Positions 1-4,857 of a stretch of 5,580 nt of DNA are shown here, piece by piece (positions within the stretch are counted from its first letter, which is position 1; each line of letters begins with the position of its first letter). Location: assembly GCA_002320485.1 (NCBI GenBank), contig DCKW01000124.1, positions 1 through 5,580 on the forward strand, in the 5' to 3' direction. The position numbers and the translations under genes are program-made. The DNA comes from Micavibrio sp. UBA1664 (GTDB lineage: Bacteria; Pseudomonadota; Alphaproteobacteria; Micavibrionales; UBA1664). The notes below the pieces were generated by a model that saw only the letters and a list, made by a program, of their open reading frames with translations, was not told where the DNA came from and did not search any database.

Positions 1-297
1 AACGTCGTGAGACAGTTCGGTCCCTATCTGCCATGCGTGTTGAAGAATTGAGAGGAGTTGCCTCTAGTACGAGAGGACCGGGGTGAACGTACCAATGGTG
101 TACCAATTGTCGCGCCAGCGGCACCGTTGGGTAGCTAAGTACGGAACTGATAAACGCTGAAAGCATCTAAGCGTGAAGCAGGCCTCAATACCAGGATTCC
201 CTATCAGAGCCGTTCTAGACTAGGACGTTGATAGGAAGGGTGTGGAAGCGTGGTAACACGTGAAGCTAACCTTTACTAATTGCTCGATCGGCTTGAG
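1..297 (+). rRNA. rrl: 23S ribosomal RNA, 3' end (partial)
   Basis: This is the last ~300 nt of the large-subunit rRNA; the other ~2.5 kb lie upstream of the window. The sarcin-ricin loop, the binding site of elongation factor GTPases, is seen at 66-79 (AGTACGAGAGGACC). Other universally conserved stretches are present: GTCGTGAGACAGTTCGGTC at 4-22, GCTGAAAGCATCTAAGC at 157-173 and GACGTTGATAGG at 223-234. The region around 200-215 (ATTCCCTATCAGAGCCGT) and the terminal TTGCTCGATCGGCTTGA resemble alphaproteobacterial 23S genes. The exact 3' end is an estimate, good to a few bases, because the pairing 5' end of the gene is not visible. Confidence 0.97.
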
Positions 298-387
298 AAA
301 GTTCAAATATATCGACATGGTTTAACATGTTTTATGTGTTTTGAAACTTAAGCGGAATTAATCTTTACTCTTATCAGACTGTTTTAT
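298..387 (+). other. 23S-5S internal transcribed spacer with small hairpin
   Basis: This 90-nt AT-rich spacer separates 23S from 5S. It holds a perfect 5-bp inverted repeat (ACATG 315-319, CATGT 326-330, 6-nt loop). Its last seven bases (381-387) pair with the bases just after 5S (506-512), extending the 5S terminal helix. This is expected of an rRNA precursor that is cut on both sides of 5S. No tRNA gene is present in the spacer. Confidence 0.6.
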
Positions 388-505
388 GATCTGGTGGTTA
401 TTGCGGTGGTGAACCACCCCATCCCATTTCGAACTGGACCGTGAAACCCACCTGCGCCGATGGTACTTTGGCTTAAGCCACGGGAGAGTAGGTCATCGCC
501 AGATC
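388..505 (+). rRNA. rrf: 5S ribosomal RNA
   Basis: This is a complete 118-nt 5S rRNA. The terminal helix is formed by GATCTGG at 388-394 and CCAGATC at 499-505. The interior carries conserved 5S blocks: GGTGGTTAT near the 5' end, CACCCCATCCCATTTCGAACT in the loop B/C region, and ATGGTACT followed by GGGAGAGTAGGTC on the 3' side. Flanking bases 381-387 and 506-512 continue the terminal helix by seven more pairs (one G-T), so a longer precursor is probably trimmed to the mature ends. It lies 90 nt after 23S and is followed by a terminator rather than by tRNA-fMet. Confidence 0.96.
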
Positions 506-541
506 ATAAAGCGGTTTGATTTCATTATTACCTATTCACAC

Positions 542-558
542 TGTTCAAATACTGAACA
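542..558 (+). other. Small hairpin between 5S rRNA and terminator
   Basis: TGTTCA (542-547) and TGAACA (553-558) form a perfect 6-bp stem with a 5-nt loop. No T-tract follows, so it is not a terminator by itself. It sits between the 5S precursor stem and the terminator and may be a processing or 3'-end stability element of the rRNA transcript. It could also be chance. Confidence 0.35.
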
Positions 559-570
559 TTATTGATTTTT

Positions 571-606
571 AAAACGCCGTTGGTTTAACCGCCATGGGCG
601 TTTTTT
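571..606 (+). terminator. Rho-independent terminator of the rRNA operon
   Basis: AAAACGCC (571-578) pairs perfectly with GGCGTTTT (597-604). Inside it, TGG (581-583) can pair with CCA (592-594) across a 2x2 internal loop. The stem runs into six T residues (601-606). Its position 65 nt after 5S fits the end of the rRNA operon. The A-run on the 5' side would make it partly usable from the other strand as well. Confidence 0.85.
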
Positions 607-696
607 AGTATTTGAGCGCATAGTCAAAACTTCTGTAGCAAAATCATCTTTAGTTTGATTTTAAAAATTACTGCGTTTTTATATTGCATATTTATT

Positions 697-726
697 TTGC
701 TAATTCATTTTTTTATATGCTAAATA
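697..726 (+). promoter_or_regulatory. Possible promoter for the 755-1231 gene
   Basis: TTGCTA (697-702) and TAAATA (721-726) are spaced by 18 nt. A TG dinucleotide one base upstream of the second box (718-719) gives an extended -10 look. Start of transcription would fall near 733, leaving a leader of about 20 nt with the ribosome binding site. The whole stretch 607-754 is very AT-rich, so such matches arise easily. No gene is seen in 607-754. Confidence 0.3.
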
Positions 727-754
727 TAAGAAAATAGTAATAAGGGAGGTCATT

Positions 755-1231
755 ATGAATAAAATAGTATCACCAAAAGAACGCTTTCCCAAGCCTCCGC
801 AATGCTATGGTTCTACAGCAGTTATTCGTTTTGATGAGCTGAAGCCGGCTACAACCATGAAAATTAAGGGTGTTGATCATTCTGCTTTTATAATCGGGTA
901 TAAAGAAATGGCTGTTTTTGCACCTGTAGGCACGACAATAGGTTCAGGAAAACAAGACACCAACCGTTATTATATTGGTTTTATTGAGCAGCAAAAGGAT
1001 AAAACCATGTTGGTCCATGCTAATAAAGGCTTAAGAAAAATGGGTGTGGACGGATTCATCATTAACGAGATACCAAAAACTGATATTAATGGAAAACATG
1101 GGTTGGCAATCGGGCCTTTTTCTTATGAGATGGTTAAATTATTTGTAGAATCAAAATTCGCAATGGGATCCGTCGTTCAGCCGTTATACAAAGCTCATTT
1201 GCACTACAGGGTGGCTAATCGGATTTTATAA
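755..1231 (+). CDS. Hypothetical protein, 158 aa, family not recognised
   Basis: I do not recognise this protein and assign no function. The start is well supported: AAGGGAGGT at 742-750 is a near-ideal ribosome binding site 4 nt before the ATG. The product has no signal peptide, no membrane segment and no obvious repeat, so it is probably cytoplasmic. It is rich in Lys, Ile, Gly and Met, with a single Cys (residue 17), and reads like a compact alpha/beta fold. Gly-rich stretches are seen at about 58-65 (PVGTTIGSG) and 112-121 (NGKHGLAIGP). It stands alone between the rRNA terminator and a hairpin-rich gap, so it is probably monocistronic. It is somewhat more AT-rich than its neighbours, which with the lack of a recognisable family may indicate a lineage-restricted or acquired gene. 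Translation is likely, the role is open. Confidence 0.75.
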   Translation: MNKIVSPKERFPKPPQCYGSTAVIRFDELKPATTMKIKGVDHSAFIIGYKEMAVFAPVGTTIGSGKQDTNRYYIGFIEQQKDKTMLVHANKGLRKMGVDGFIINEIPKTDINGKHGLAIGPFSYEMVKLFVESKFAMGSVVQPLYKAHLHYRVANRIL

Positions 1232-1232
1232 A

Positions 1233-1255
1233 GCGGTAATGCAGGATATTACCGC
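1233..1255 (+). repeat. Perfect 8-bp hairpin after the hypothetical gene
   Basis: GCGGTAAT (1233-1240) and ATTACCGC (1248-1255) form a perfect stem around a 7-nt loop, starting one base after the stop codon at 1229-1231. No T-tract follows, so it is not a standard intrinsic terminator. It may protect the 3' end of the upstream mRNA. A 16-codon reading frame (1239-1289) overlaps it. Confidence 0.5.
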
Positions 1256-1298
1256 AAGGTTAACCGCACTGGAAAACAATAATCCTTAAATTTTTCAA

Positions 1299-1325
1299 TT
1301 CAATGCCCAAAAAGGGTTTATTGAA
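1299..1325 (+). repeat. Imperfect hairpin upstream of the GGDEF gene
   Basis: TTCAAT (1299-1304) pairs with ATTGAA (1320-1325), and inside it GCCC (1305-1308) pairs with GGGT (1314-1317) over a 5-A loop, leaving two bulged T residues (1318-1319). An alternative longer pairing joins TTTTTCAAT (1291-1299) to ATTGAAAAA (1320-1328). A 12-bp AT palindrome (TAAAATATTTTA, 1329-1340) follows directly. Neither fold ends in a T-tract on the + strand. It could be a protein-binding site or a transcript 3' end. The function is unknown. Confidence 0.4.
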
Positions 1326-1338
1326 AAATAAAATATTT

Positions 1339-1344
1339 TATATT
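1339..1344 (+). promoter_or_regulatory. Candidate -10 box for leaderless GGDEF transcript
   Basis: TATATT at 1339-1344 lies 7 nt before the ATG at 1352, the distance expected if transcription began at or next to the start codon. No Shine-Dalgarno sequence is present in 1341-1351. The -35 match is poor (no good hexamer 16-18 nt upstream; the nearby TTGAAA at 1321-1326 is only 12 nt away). Support is therefore weak. Confidence 0.3.
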
Positions 1345-1351
1345 CATTTGT

Positions 1352-2401
1352 ATGATTATAGCCGAGCCACACCCTCAGGAACGCCAACGCGTTGCATCTC
1401 TCAAAACATTAAACTTACTTGATTCACCGATTGAAGAGAGGTTCGAACGCATTACACGATTGGTATGCCGTACGATGGATGTGCCTATCGCGCTATTTAA
1501 TTTAATTGATGTCGACCGCCAGCATTATAAATCCACTCAAGGTGTGCCGGGAGGGATCGATGCTGATAAAGAGACATCATTTTGCACACACGCCTTGCAC
1601 GTTGATAAAATAATACATGTTGCCAATACGCATAAAGATGAACGTTTCTTTGATAATCCATTTGTCACTGGCAAATATATGGATATCGGATTTTATGCCG
1701 GTTGCCCTGTGCGTTCGCCTGACGGTATGCCAATAGGAACGTTGTGTGCCATTGACAGAAAGCCTAGGGATGTAAGCGAAGATCAGCTGTCAGCTTTATG
1801 TGATCTGGCGGCAATTATTGAAACAGAATTAAAATTATCCAATATATCCGATGCCCAAGCCACCTTGTTGGAAGAACTGGATAAAGCCAACCAATTGGCA
1901 ATGGTTGATCCTTTAACACGGCTGTGGAACCGCAGGGGGATATTTGAATTATTAGAGCGCGAATGGGCGGAATCCATTCGGCAGGAGAATCCTTTAACAC
2001 TGGCCGTCTGTGATATCGATTTTTTTAAAAAAATTAACGATACTGCAGGACATGCAATGGGGGATGCCGTATTGCAAGAAAGTGCCAAGCGATTATTACA
2101 AGGTGTCAGAGGCGAGGATGCCGTTGGCAGAATAGGGGACGAGGAATTTTTAGTTCTTTTAACCAATTGTGCGATAGATAAAGCAGGGCAAACCCTCGAA
2201 CGGTTACGAAACTCATTCGAGGCCGCGCCCTTGCAAACACAGGAAGGGCCTTACTCTATTACCATGAGTTATGGCTTCATATCGGCAGTACCATCAAAGA
2301 CGGATACTTTTGATGAATGGCTGAAACATGCCGATCAGGCATTATACCAAGCCAAAAATGACGGCCGCAACCGCGTTGTCCAATATGATGGTCAATCTTA
2401 A
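1352..2401 (+). CDS. GAF-GGDEF domain protein, diguanylate cyclase family, atypical GDEEF motif
   Basis: This soluble 349-residue signalling protein has an N-terminal GAF sensor domain (about 20-160), a short helical linker (about 163-184) and a C-terminal GGDEF domain (about 185-345). Family members make cyclic di-GMP from two GTP. Visible GGDEF-domain landmarks are DPLTRLWNRR (186-195), the metal-binding DIDFFKKIND (221-230; D221, N229), GHAMGD (233-238; D238, guanine binding) and the RxxD inhibitory site R253-G-E-D256, five residues before the signature. The signature is G262-D-E-E-F266: the second glycine is aspartate, while both acidic residues are kept. GAF landmarks are TSFCTHAL (75-82) and GTLCAID (129-135). 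The N-terminus PHPQERQRVASLKTLNLLDSP matches the usual start of such proteins, so the ATG at 1352 is probably right although no ribosome binding site precedes it. No membrane segment is seen. Activity is uncertain: it may be a weak cyclase or a c-di-GMP or GTP-binding receptor. Confidence 0.93.
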   Translation: MIIAEPHPQERQRVASLKTLNLLDSPIEERFERITRLVCRTMDVPIALFNLIDVDRQHYKSTQGVPGGIDADKETSFCTHALHVDKIIHVANTHKDERFFDNPFVTGKYMDIGFYAGCPVRSPDGMPIGTLCAIDRKPRDVSEDQLSALCDLAAIIETELKLSNISDAQATLLEELDKANQLAMVDPLTRLWNRRGIFELLEREWAESIRQENPLTLAVCDIDFFKKINDTAGHAMGDAVLQESAKRLLQGVRGEDAVGRIGDEEFLVLLTNCAIDKAGQTLERLRNSFEAAPLQTQEGPYSITMSYGFISAVPSKTDTFDEWLKHADQALYQAKNDGRNRVVQYDGQS

Positions 2402-2455
2402 ATCCCCTTATTGTTTTTTAAAACCGCTCTATATTATTTTTTGTTAATCTGTAAT

Positions 2456-2460
2456 GGAGA
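2456..2460 (+). promoter_or_regulatory. Ribosome binding site that sets the DUF1428 start
   Basis: GGAGA at 2456-2460 lies 5 nt before the ATG at 2466. It overlaps an earlier in-frame ATG at 2454, which has no ribosome binding site of its own. The later ATG also gives the family's typical N-terminus MTYVDGF, so 2466 is preferred. Confidence 0.7.
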
Positions 2461-2465
2461 ATAAA

Positions 2466-2837
2466 ATGACTTATGTTGACGGATTTGTAGCGGCCGTGCC
2501 GACAAAAAATAAAGAGATATATATTACCCATGCAAAAATCGCGGCCAACGTTTTTAAAGAATACGGGGCGTTGGAAATTATGGAATGTTGGGGGGATGAT
2601 ATTCCAGATGGAAAAGTTACATCATTTCCGATGGCGGTTAAACAAGAAGAGGACGAAACCGTAATTTTTTCCTGGATTATATGGCCTTCGAAAGAAGTGC
2701 GCGACGCCTCGCATCCTAAAGTCATGCAAGACCCGCGTCTTAGCGCTGAAGAAAATCCGATGCCTTTTGACGGCAAGCGCATGATTTATGGCGGATTTGT
2801 ACCGATTGTCAGCGTCGGTTCGAAAACTGATCATTAA
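2466..2837 (+). CDS. DUF1428 family protein (YbaA-like)
   Basis: This 123-residue protein belongs to the DUF1428 family, which includes Escherichia coli YbaA. The family forms small dimeric alpha+beta barrels, and its biochemical role is not established. Recognisable blocks are the N-terminal MTYVDGFVAAVP (1-12), the helix up to the EYGALEIMECWGDDIPDGK block (32-50), the strand VIFSWIIWPSKEVRD (66-80), MQDPRL (87-92) and the C-terminal MPFDGKRMIYGGFVPIV (99-115). Length is close to the usual ~115-120. There is no signal peptide, so it is cytoplasmic. An in-frame ATG four codons upstream (2454) exists but is less likely as the start. It lies 64 nt after the GGDEF gene and 37 nt before the lipoprotein gene. 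A TATATT/TATTAT patch at 2430-2437 could be a -10 region of its own. Family assignment is firm, function is not known. Confidence 0.92.
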   Translation: MTYVDGFVAAVPTKNKEIYITHAKIAANVFKEYGALEIMECWGDDIPDGKVTSFPMAVKQEEDETVIFSWIIWPSKEVRDASHPKVMQDPRLSAEENPMPFDGKRMIYGGFVPIVSVGSKTDH

Positions 2838-2874
2838 TACTGGAATATTTTGTCAATGCCTGTCATTGTAAAAT

Positions 2875-3531
2875 ATGATCAAACGCCGTTATAGCCTGAT
2901 TGTTTTTCTAATGTTGGTACTATCTGCATGTGGAAGCAACAAAGACCGCTTGCAAACATCGGCCCTTAATCCGAGTGATATTGTGTGGGGTAAGGATGCC
3001 GTAAGCCCTGAACAAGCCGAAATTATAGCATCTATGCCCGTCGACCCATCTTATGATAGTCAGAAAATTATTATGAATGATGCCGGGCGCTTTAATGGTC
3101 ATTACAGCAAATTTAAAGCATTTGATATTACCCAATGTGATGTCGTAAATCGCGATCCCAAAAATAACAGTCAGACATATCAATGCACAACCGATTTGCC
3201 GATGGACGTGTTTGTACTGGATATAAATGGACGGCAAACGCTTCGTGTTGGCGGAAACAGCAATTATGTCCTGCCGTCCGATTTGTCGTACATTGTAGGC
3301 GAAAAACTGGAATGGCGTTACAACGGAACCAATGAAATTGTCGCCGTGATTGCGCCTCACCATCATAAGGGAGACCGATCGGGATTACGCGACAGGTTGG
3401 CCGTTATACGGCTTCCCCATATAAATGGCGGGTCGTGTTATGTGCAGATGGTTCCGGCCGATGCTAAACCTTCGCAATGGGAAAAAGCGCGACAAATTGC
3501 TGATAATATCGAGCAATATAGCTGTTTATAA
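2875..3531 (+). CDS. Putative lipoprotein, 218 aa, family not recognised
   Basis: The N-terminus is a clear lipoprotein signal: basic MIKRRY, a hydrophobic run and the lipobox L16-S-A-C19. Signal peptidase II would cut before C19 and the cysteine would be lipidated. Residue +2 is Gly, not Asp, so under the Lol rule known from enterobacteria it would go to the outer membrane, facing the periplasm. The mature part has four further cysteines (C88, C104, C188, C217), which suggests two disulfides, plausibly C88-C104 and C188-C217. A His run (H162-H164) follows the strand EIVAVIAP (154-161). I recognise no domain family. The signal peptide requires this ATG, yet no ribosome binding site is seen before it. 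An inverted repeat CAATG/CATTG (2855-2859, 2865-2869) lies just upstream. It sits 37 nt after the DUF1428 gene, so co-transcription is possible. Confidence 0.85.
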   Translation: MIKRRYSLIVFLMLVLSACGSNKDRLQTSALNPSDIVWGKDAVSPEQAEIIASMPVDPSYDSQKIIMNDAGRFNGHYSKFKAFDITQCDVVNRDPKNNSQTYQCTTDLPMDVFVLDINGRQTLRVGGNSNYVLPSDLSYIVGEKLEWRYNGTNEIVAVIAPHHHKGDRSGLRDRLAVIRLPHINGGSCYVQMVPADAKPSQWEKARQIADNIEQYSCL

Positions 3532-3590
3532 GTCGGCAGAGGGTTGTCACACGTCAATTTTGTGTTTTCGGTATAAATCCAACATTGTAT

Positions 3591-3619
3591 TTGATCCGTT
3601 TTTAAACGCATGATTTAAT
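3591..3619 (+). promoter_or_regulatory. Candidate promoter for cutA
   Basis: TTGATC (3591-3596) and TTTAAT (3614-3619) are spaced by exactly 17 nt. Transcription would start about 6-7 nt later, at or beside the cutA ATG (3625), which would make a leaderless mRNA. This agrees with the absence of a ribosome binding site before cutA. The second box lacks the important A at position 2. Another -10-like TATAAA lies at 3572-3577 but has no -35 at normal spacing. Confidence 0.4.
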
Positions 3620-3624
3620 GTGTC

Positions 3625-3951
3625 ATGCTTAAAAAAGAATATATTTTTATTTATATTGCCTGCCACGATGTTGTGGAGGCACGTAAAATTGCGGGTTATT
3701 GTGTGAGCGAACGTATGGCAGCAAGTGCCAATATCATCCCCGGAATGGAGTCATTTTATTGGTGGGATGGGACAGTGAACGCAGAAACGGAGTCTGTCTT
3801 GATTTTAAAAACGGTCTCCACCCGGTTTAAGGAAATTGAGGAAGCCGTGCGAAAATTACATTCCTACGAGTGTCCCTGTATATGTGCATTACCTGTTTCC
3901 GATGGGTTTGCCGATTATTTGAACTGGATGAATGAAATAACCCGACGCTGA
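3625..3951 (+). CDS. cutA: CutA family divalent-ion tolerance protein
   Basis: This 108-residue protein is a full-length CutA1, a small ferredoxin-like protein that forms a very stable trimer. It was first linked to copper and other divalent-cation tolerance in E. coli, but its molecular role is still debated. Family blocks are ARKIAGYCVSERMAASANIIPG (19-40), the aromatic SFYWWDG (43-49), ILKT (60-63), and LHSYE followed by ALPVSDGFADYLNW (88-101). Unusual is the segment C83-P-C85-I-C87, where relatives commonly have V-P-E-I-I or similar. Ser34 stands where many relatives have Cys. Upstream ATGs at 3610 and 3618 run into stops within a few codons, so 3625 is the start even though no ribosome binding site is visible. 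There is no signal peptide, so it is cytoplasmic. The gene stands 93 nt after the lipoprotein gene. Confidence 0.95.
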   Translation: MLKKEYIFIYIACHDVVEARKIAGYCVSERMAASANIIPGMESFYWWDGTVNAETESVLILKTVSTRFKEIEEAVRKLHSYECPCICALPVSDGFADYLNWMNEITRR

Positions 3952-3956
3952 CCTAT

Positions 3957-3962
3957 TATAAT
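3957..3962 (+). promoter_or_regulatory. Consensus -10 box after cutA
   Basis: A perfect TATAAT lies 6 nt after the cutA stop codon. No convincing -35 hexamer is found 16-18 nt upstream (TGAAAT at 3933-3938 is the nearest candidate). If used, it would give the SIMPL gene an ~85-nt leader beginning near 3969, right at the hairpin 3970-3996. Confidence 0.35.
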
Positions 3963-3969
3963 TATTTTT

Positions 3970-3997
3970 AAAGTAAGCTTGGCTGTTGCTTATTTTT
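3970..3997 (+). terminator. Possible weak terminator or 5' leader hairpin after cutA
   Basis: AAAGTAAGC (3970-3978) can pair with GCTTATTTT (3988-3996) in a 9-bp stem with one G-T pair and a 9-nt loop. Most of the T-run is used in the stem, and only one T remains after it, so termination would be weak. If transcription starts at the TATAAT box upstream, the same structure would instead cap the 5' end of the SIMPL mRNA. Confidence 0.3.
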
Positions 3998-4019
3998 GAC
4001 TTAGTTTTATTTCATATTG

Positions 4020-4046
4020 GAAAGTACCGAAAGTAGAGAAAGGCAT
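4020..4046 (+). repeat. Three 9-nt tandem repeats in the SIMPL leader
   Basis: GAAAGTACC, GAAAGTAGA and GAAAGGCAT follow one another without a gap at 4020, 4029 and 4038. The third unit contains the ribosome binding site of the SIMPL gene. The first two share seven bases exactly. It could be a binding site or a chance product of purine-rich leader sequence. Confidence 0.4.
4037..4043 (+). promoter_or_regulatory. Ribosome binding site that sets the SIMPL start
   Basis: AGAAAGG at 4037-4043 is 9 nt before the ATG at 4053. It rules in favour of this ATG over an in-frame TTG at 4017, which would add 12 charged residues in front of the signal peptide. Confidence 0.7.
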
Positions 4047-4052
4047 ACTATA

Positions 4053-4811
4053 ATGAAAAAACTGATTCTAATGTCCGGAGTGGTTATGGCTTTAATGGTT
4101 CCGCCTGTGGCTGTCGCTCAACAAAGTAACGGTGTTGTAGAACTACCTGAAGGACAGACAGCCCTGAATATTTCCGCAACGGAAAGGGTGGAAGTTGATC
4201 AGGATACATTGGTTGCGTCCCTACGCATTCAACAGGAACTTAAAGACGCGTCCGAGGTGCAAAATGTTATCAATACCGCAATGAAAAAGGCGGTAACATT
4301 AGCAAAACAATATCCGACATTAAAGGTTGAAACAGGCCAATACTATGTCAGCCCCGATTATCGTCAGGTAAAAAATCCTCAAACCAGCGAAACCACACAG
4401 GAAATCGAAAAATGGAGAGGCTCGCAAACTCTTATTATTCGTTCTAAAAATGCCGAAGATACATTAAAAGTTGCGGGGGAAATTCAGGATATGGGATTTG
4501 TCATGAACAATCTTGGGTATGAACTGTCCGCAGATAAATATGAAGAAACCCGCGATGCTTTGATGGAGGAAACTGTCGCCGCCCTGCGTGAGCGCGCCCA
4601 GCGTGTTGCCAAGGCACTTGGTAAATCTTCTGTCGATATTGTCGAGATTAACGTAGACGCCCAACCGCTCATGCCTCAGCCGATGTATGCCCGTGCCAAA
4701 GGTATGGAAATGATGGCAATGTCTGCCGATGCGATGGCTACCCCAACTGCCGAGGCGGGAACCAGCGATGTATCCATGACAATCAATGCCCGCGCTATTT
4801 TAAAGCCTTGA
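4053..4811 (+). CDS. Secreted SIMPL (DUF541) domain protein
   Basis: From the ATG at 4053 the product has 252 residues. It begins with a standard Sec signal peptide (MKKLILMSGVVMALMVPPVAVA, likely cut at A-V-A22|Q23), so the mature protein is periplasmic. The rest is a SIMPL/DUF541 domain (about 35-250), a family that includes E. coli YggE and the mouse protein SIMPL. YggE has been linked to oxidative stress, but the molecular role is not settled. Typical features are the N-terminal strand ALNISATERVEVDQDTLVASL (37-57), the helix with NVINTAMKKAV (71-81), GQYYVSPDY (95-103), the second helical part ALRERAQRVAKALGK (177-191), the Met-rich loop before the last strand (207-228) and the final strand DVSMTINARAIL (239-250). 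It follows cutA after a 101-nt gap and precedes ppa by 58 nt. A longer version starting at TTG 4017 is possible but would spoil the signal peptide. Confidence 0.9.
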   Translation: MKKLILMSGVVMALMVPPVAVAQQSNGVVELPEGQTALNISATERVEVDQDTLVASLRIQQELKDASEVQNVINTAMKKAVTLAKQYPTLKVETGQYYVSPDYRQVKNPQTSETTQEIEKWRGSQTLIIRSKNAEDTLKVAGEIQDMGFVMNNLGYELSADKYEETRDALMEETVAALRERAQRVAKALGKSSVDIVEINVDAQPLMPQPMYARAKGMEMMAMSADAMATPTAEAGTSDVSMTINARAILKP

Positions 4812-4818
4812 TTTGAAC

Positions 4819-4857
4819 GCTAAAATTTGCTTCACTTCGCCGATAAATAATTTTAGC
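4819..4857 (+). promoter_or_regulatory. Inverted repeat directly upstream of the ppa ribosome binding site
   Basis: GCTAAAAT (4819-4826) and ATTTTAGC (4850-4857) are perfect inverted repeats around a 23-nt loop, filling most of the gap between the SIMPL gene and ppa. The 3' arm ends right before the ribosome binding site AAAGGA (4858-4863). There is no T-tract beyond it, so it is not a terminator. A role as RNA processing, translational control or operator site is possible. The AT-rich arms make it only moderately stable. Confidence 0.45.

Noticed and set aside
1233..1255. Hairpin after the 755 gene as an intrinsic terminator
   Set aside because: The stem is followed by AAGGTTAACC, with no T-tract.
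1783..2166. Antisense frames opposite the GGDEF gene, and similar ones opposite the DUF1428, lipoprotein, SIMPL and ppa genes
   Set aside because: They are mirrors of strongly supported coding sequence, low in complexity and without start signals or family features.
2454..2465. Earlier ATG of the DUF1428 gene at 2454
   Set aside because: The ribosome binding site GGAGA overlaps this codon and serves the ATG at 2466, which also gives the family's usual MTYVDGF start.
3425..3613. A 62-codon + strand frame across the end of the lipoprotein gene
   Set aside because: It overlaps the well-supported lipoprotein in another frame, has no ribosome binding site and shows no recognisable sequence.
4017..4052. 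Longer SIMPL reading frame starting at TTG 4017
   Set aside because: It would put 12 charged residues (MESTESRERHTI) before a standard signal peptide and has no ribosome binding site; the ATG at 4053 has AGAAAGG at good spacing.
4049..4054. Perfect TATAAT overlapping the SIMPL start codon
   Set aside because: Transcription from it would begin inside the coding region after the start codon and no -35 hexamer fits; it arises from the leader plus ATG.
4671..4736. Met-rich stretch in the SIMPL protein (residues 207-228) as a possible metal-binding insert
   Set aside because: A Met/Ala-rich loop before the last strand is common in this family, so it is not a special feature of this copy.
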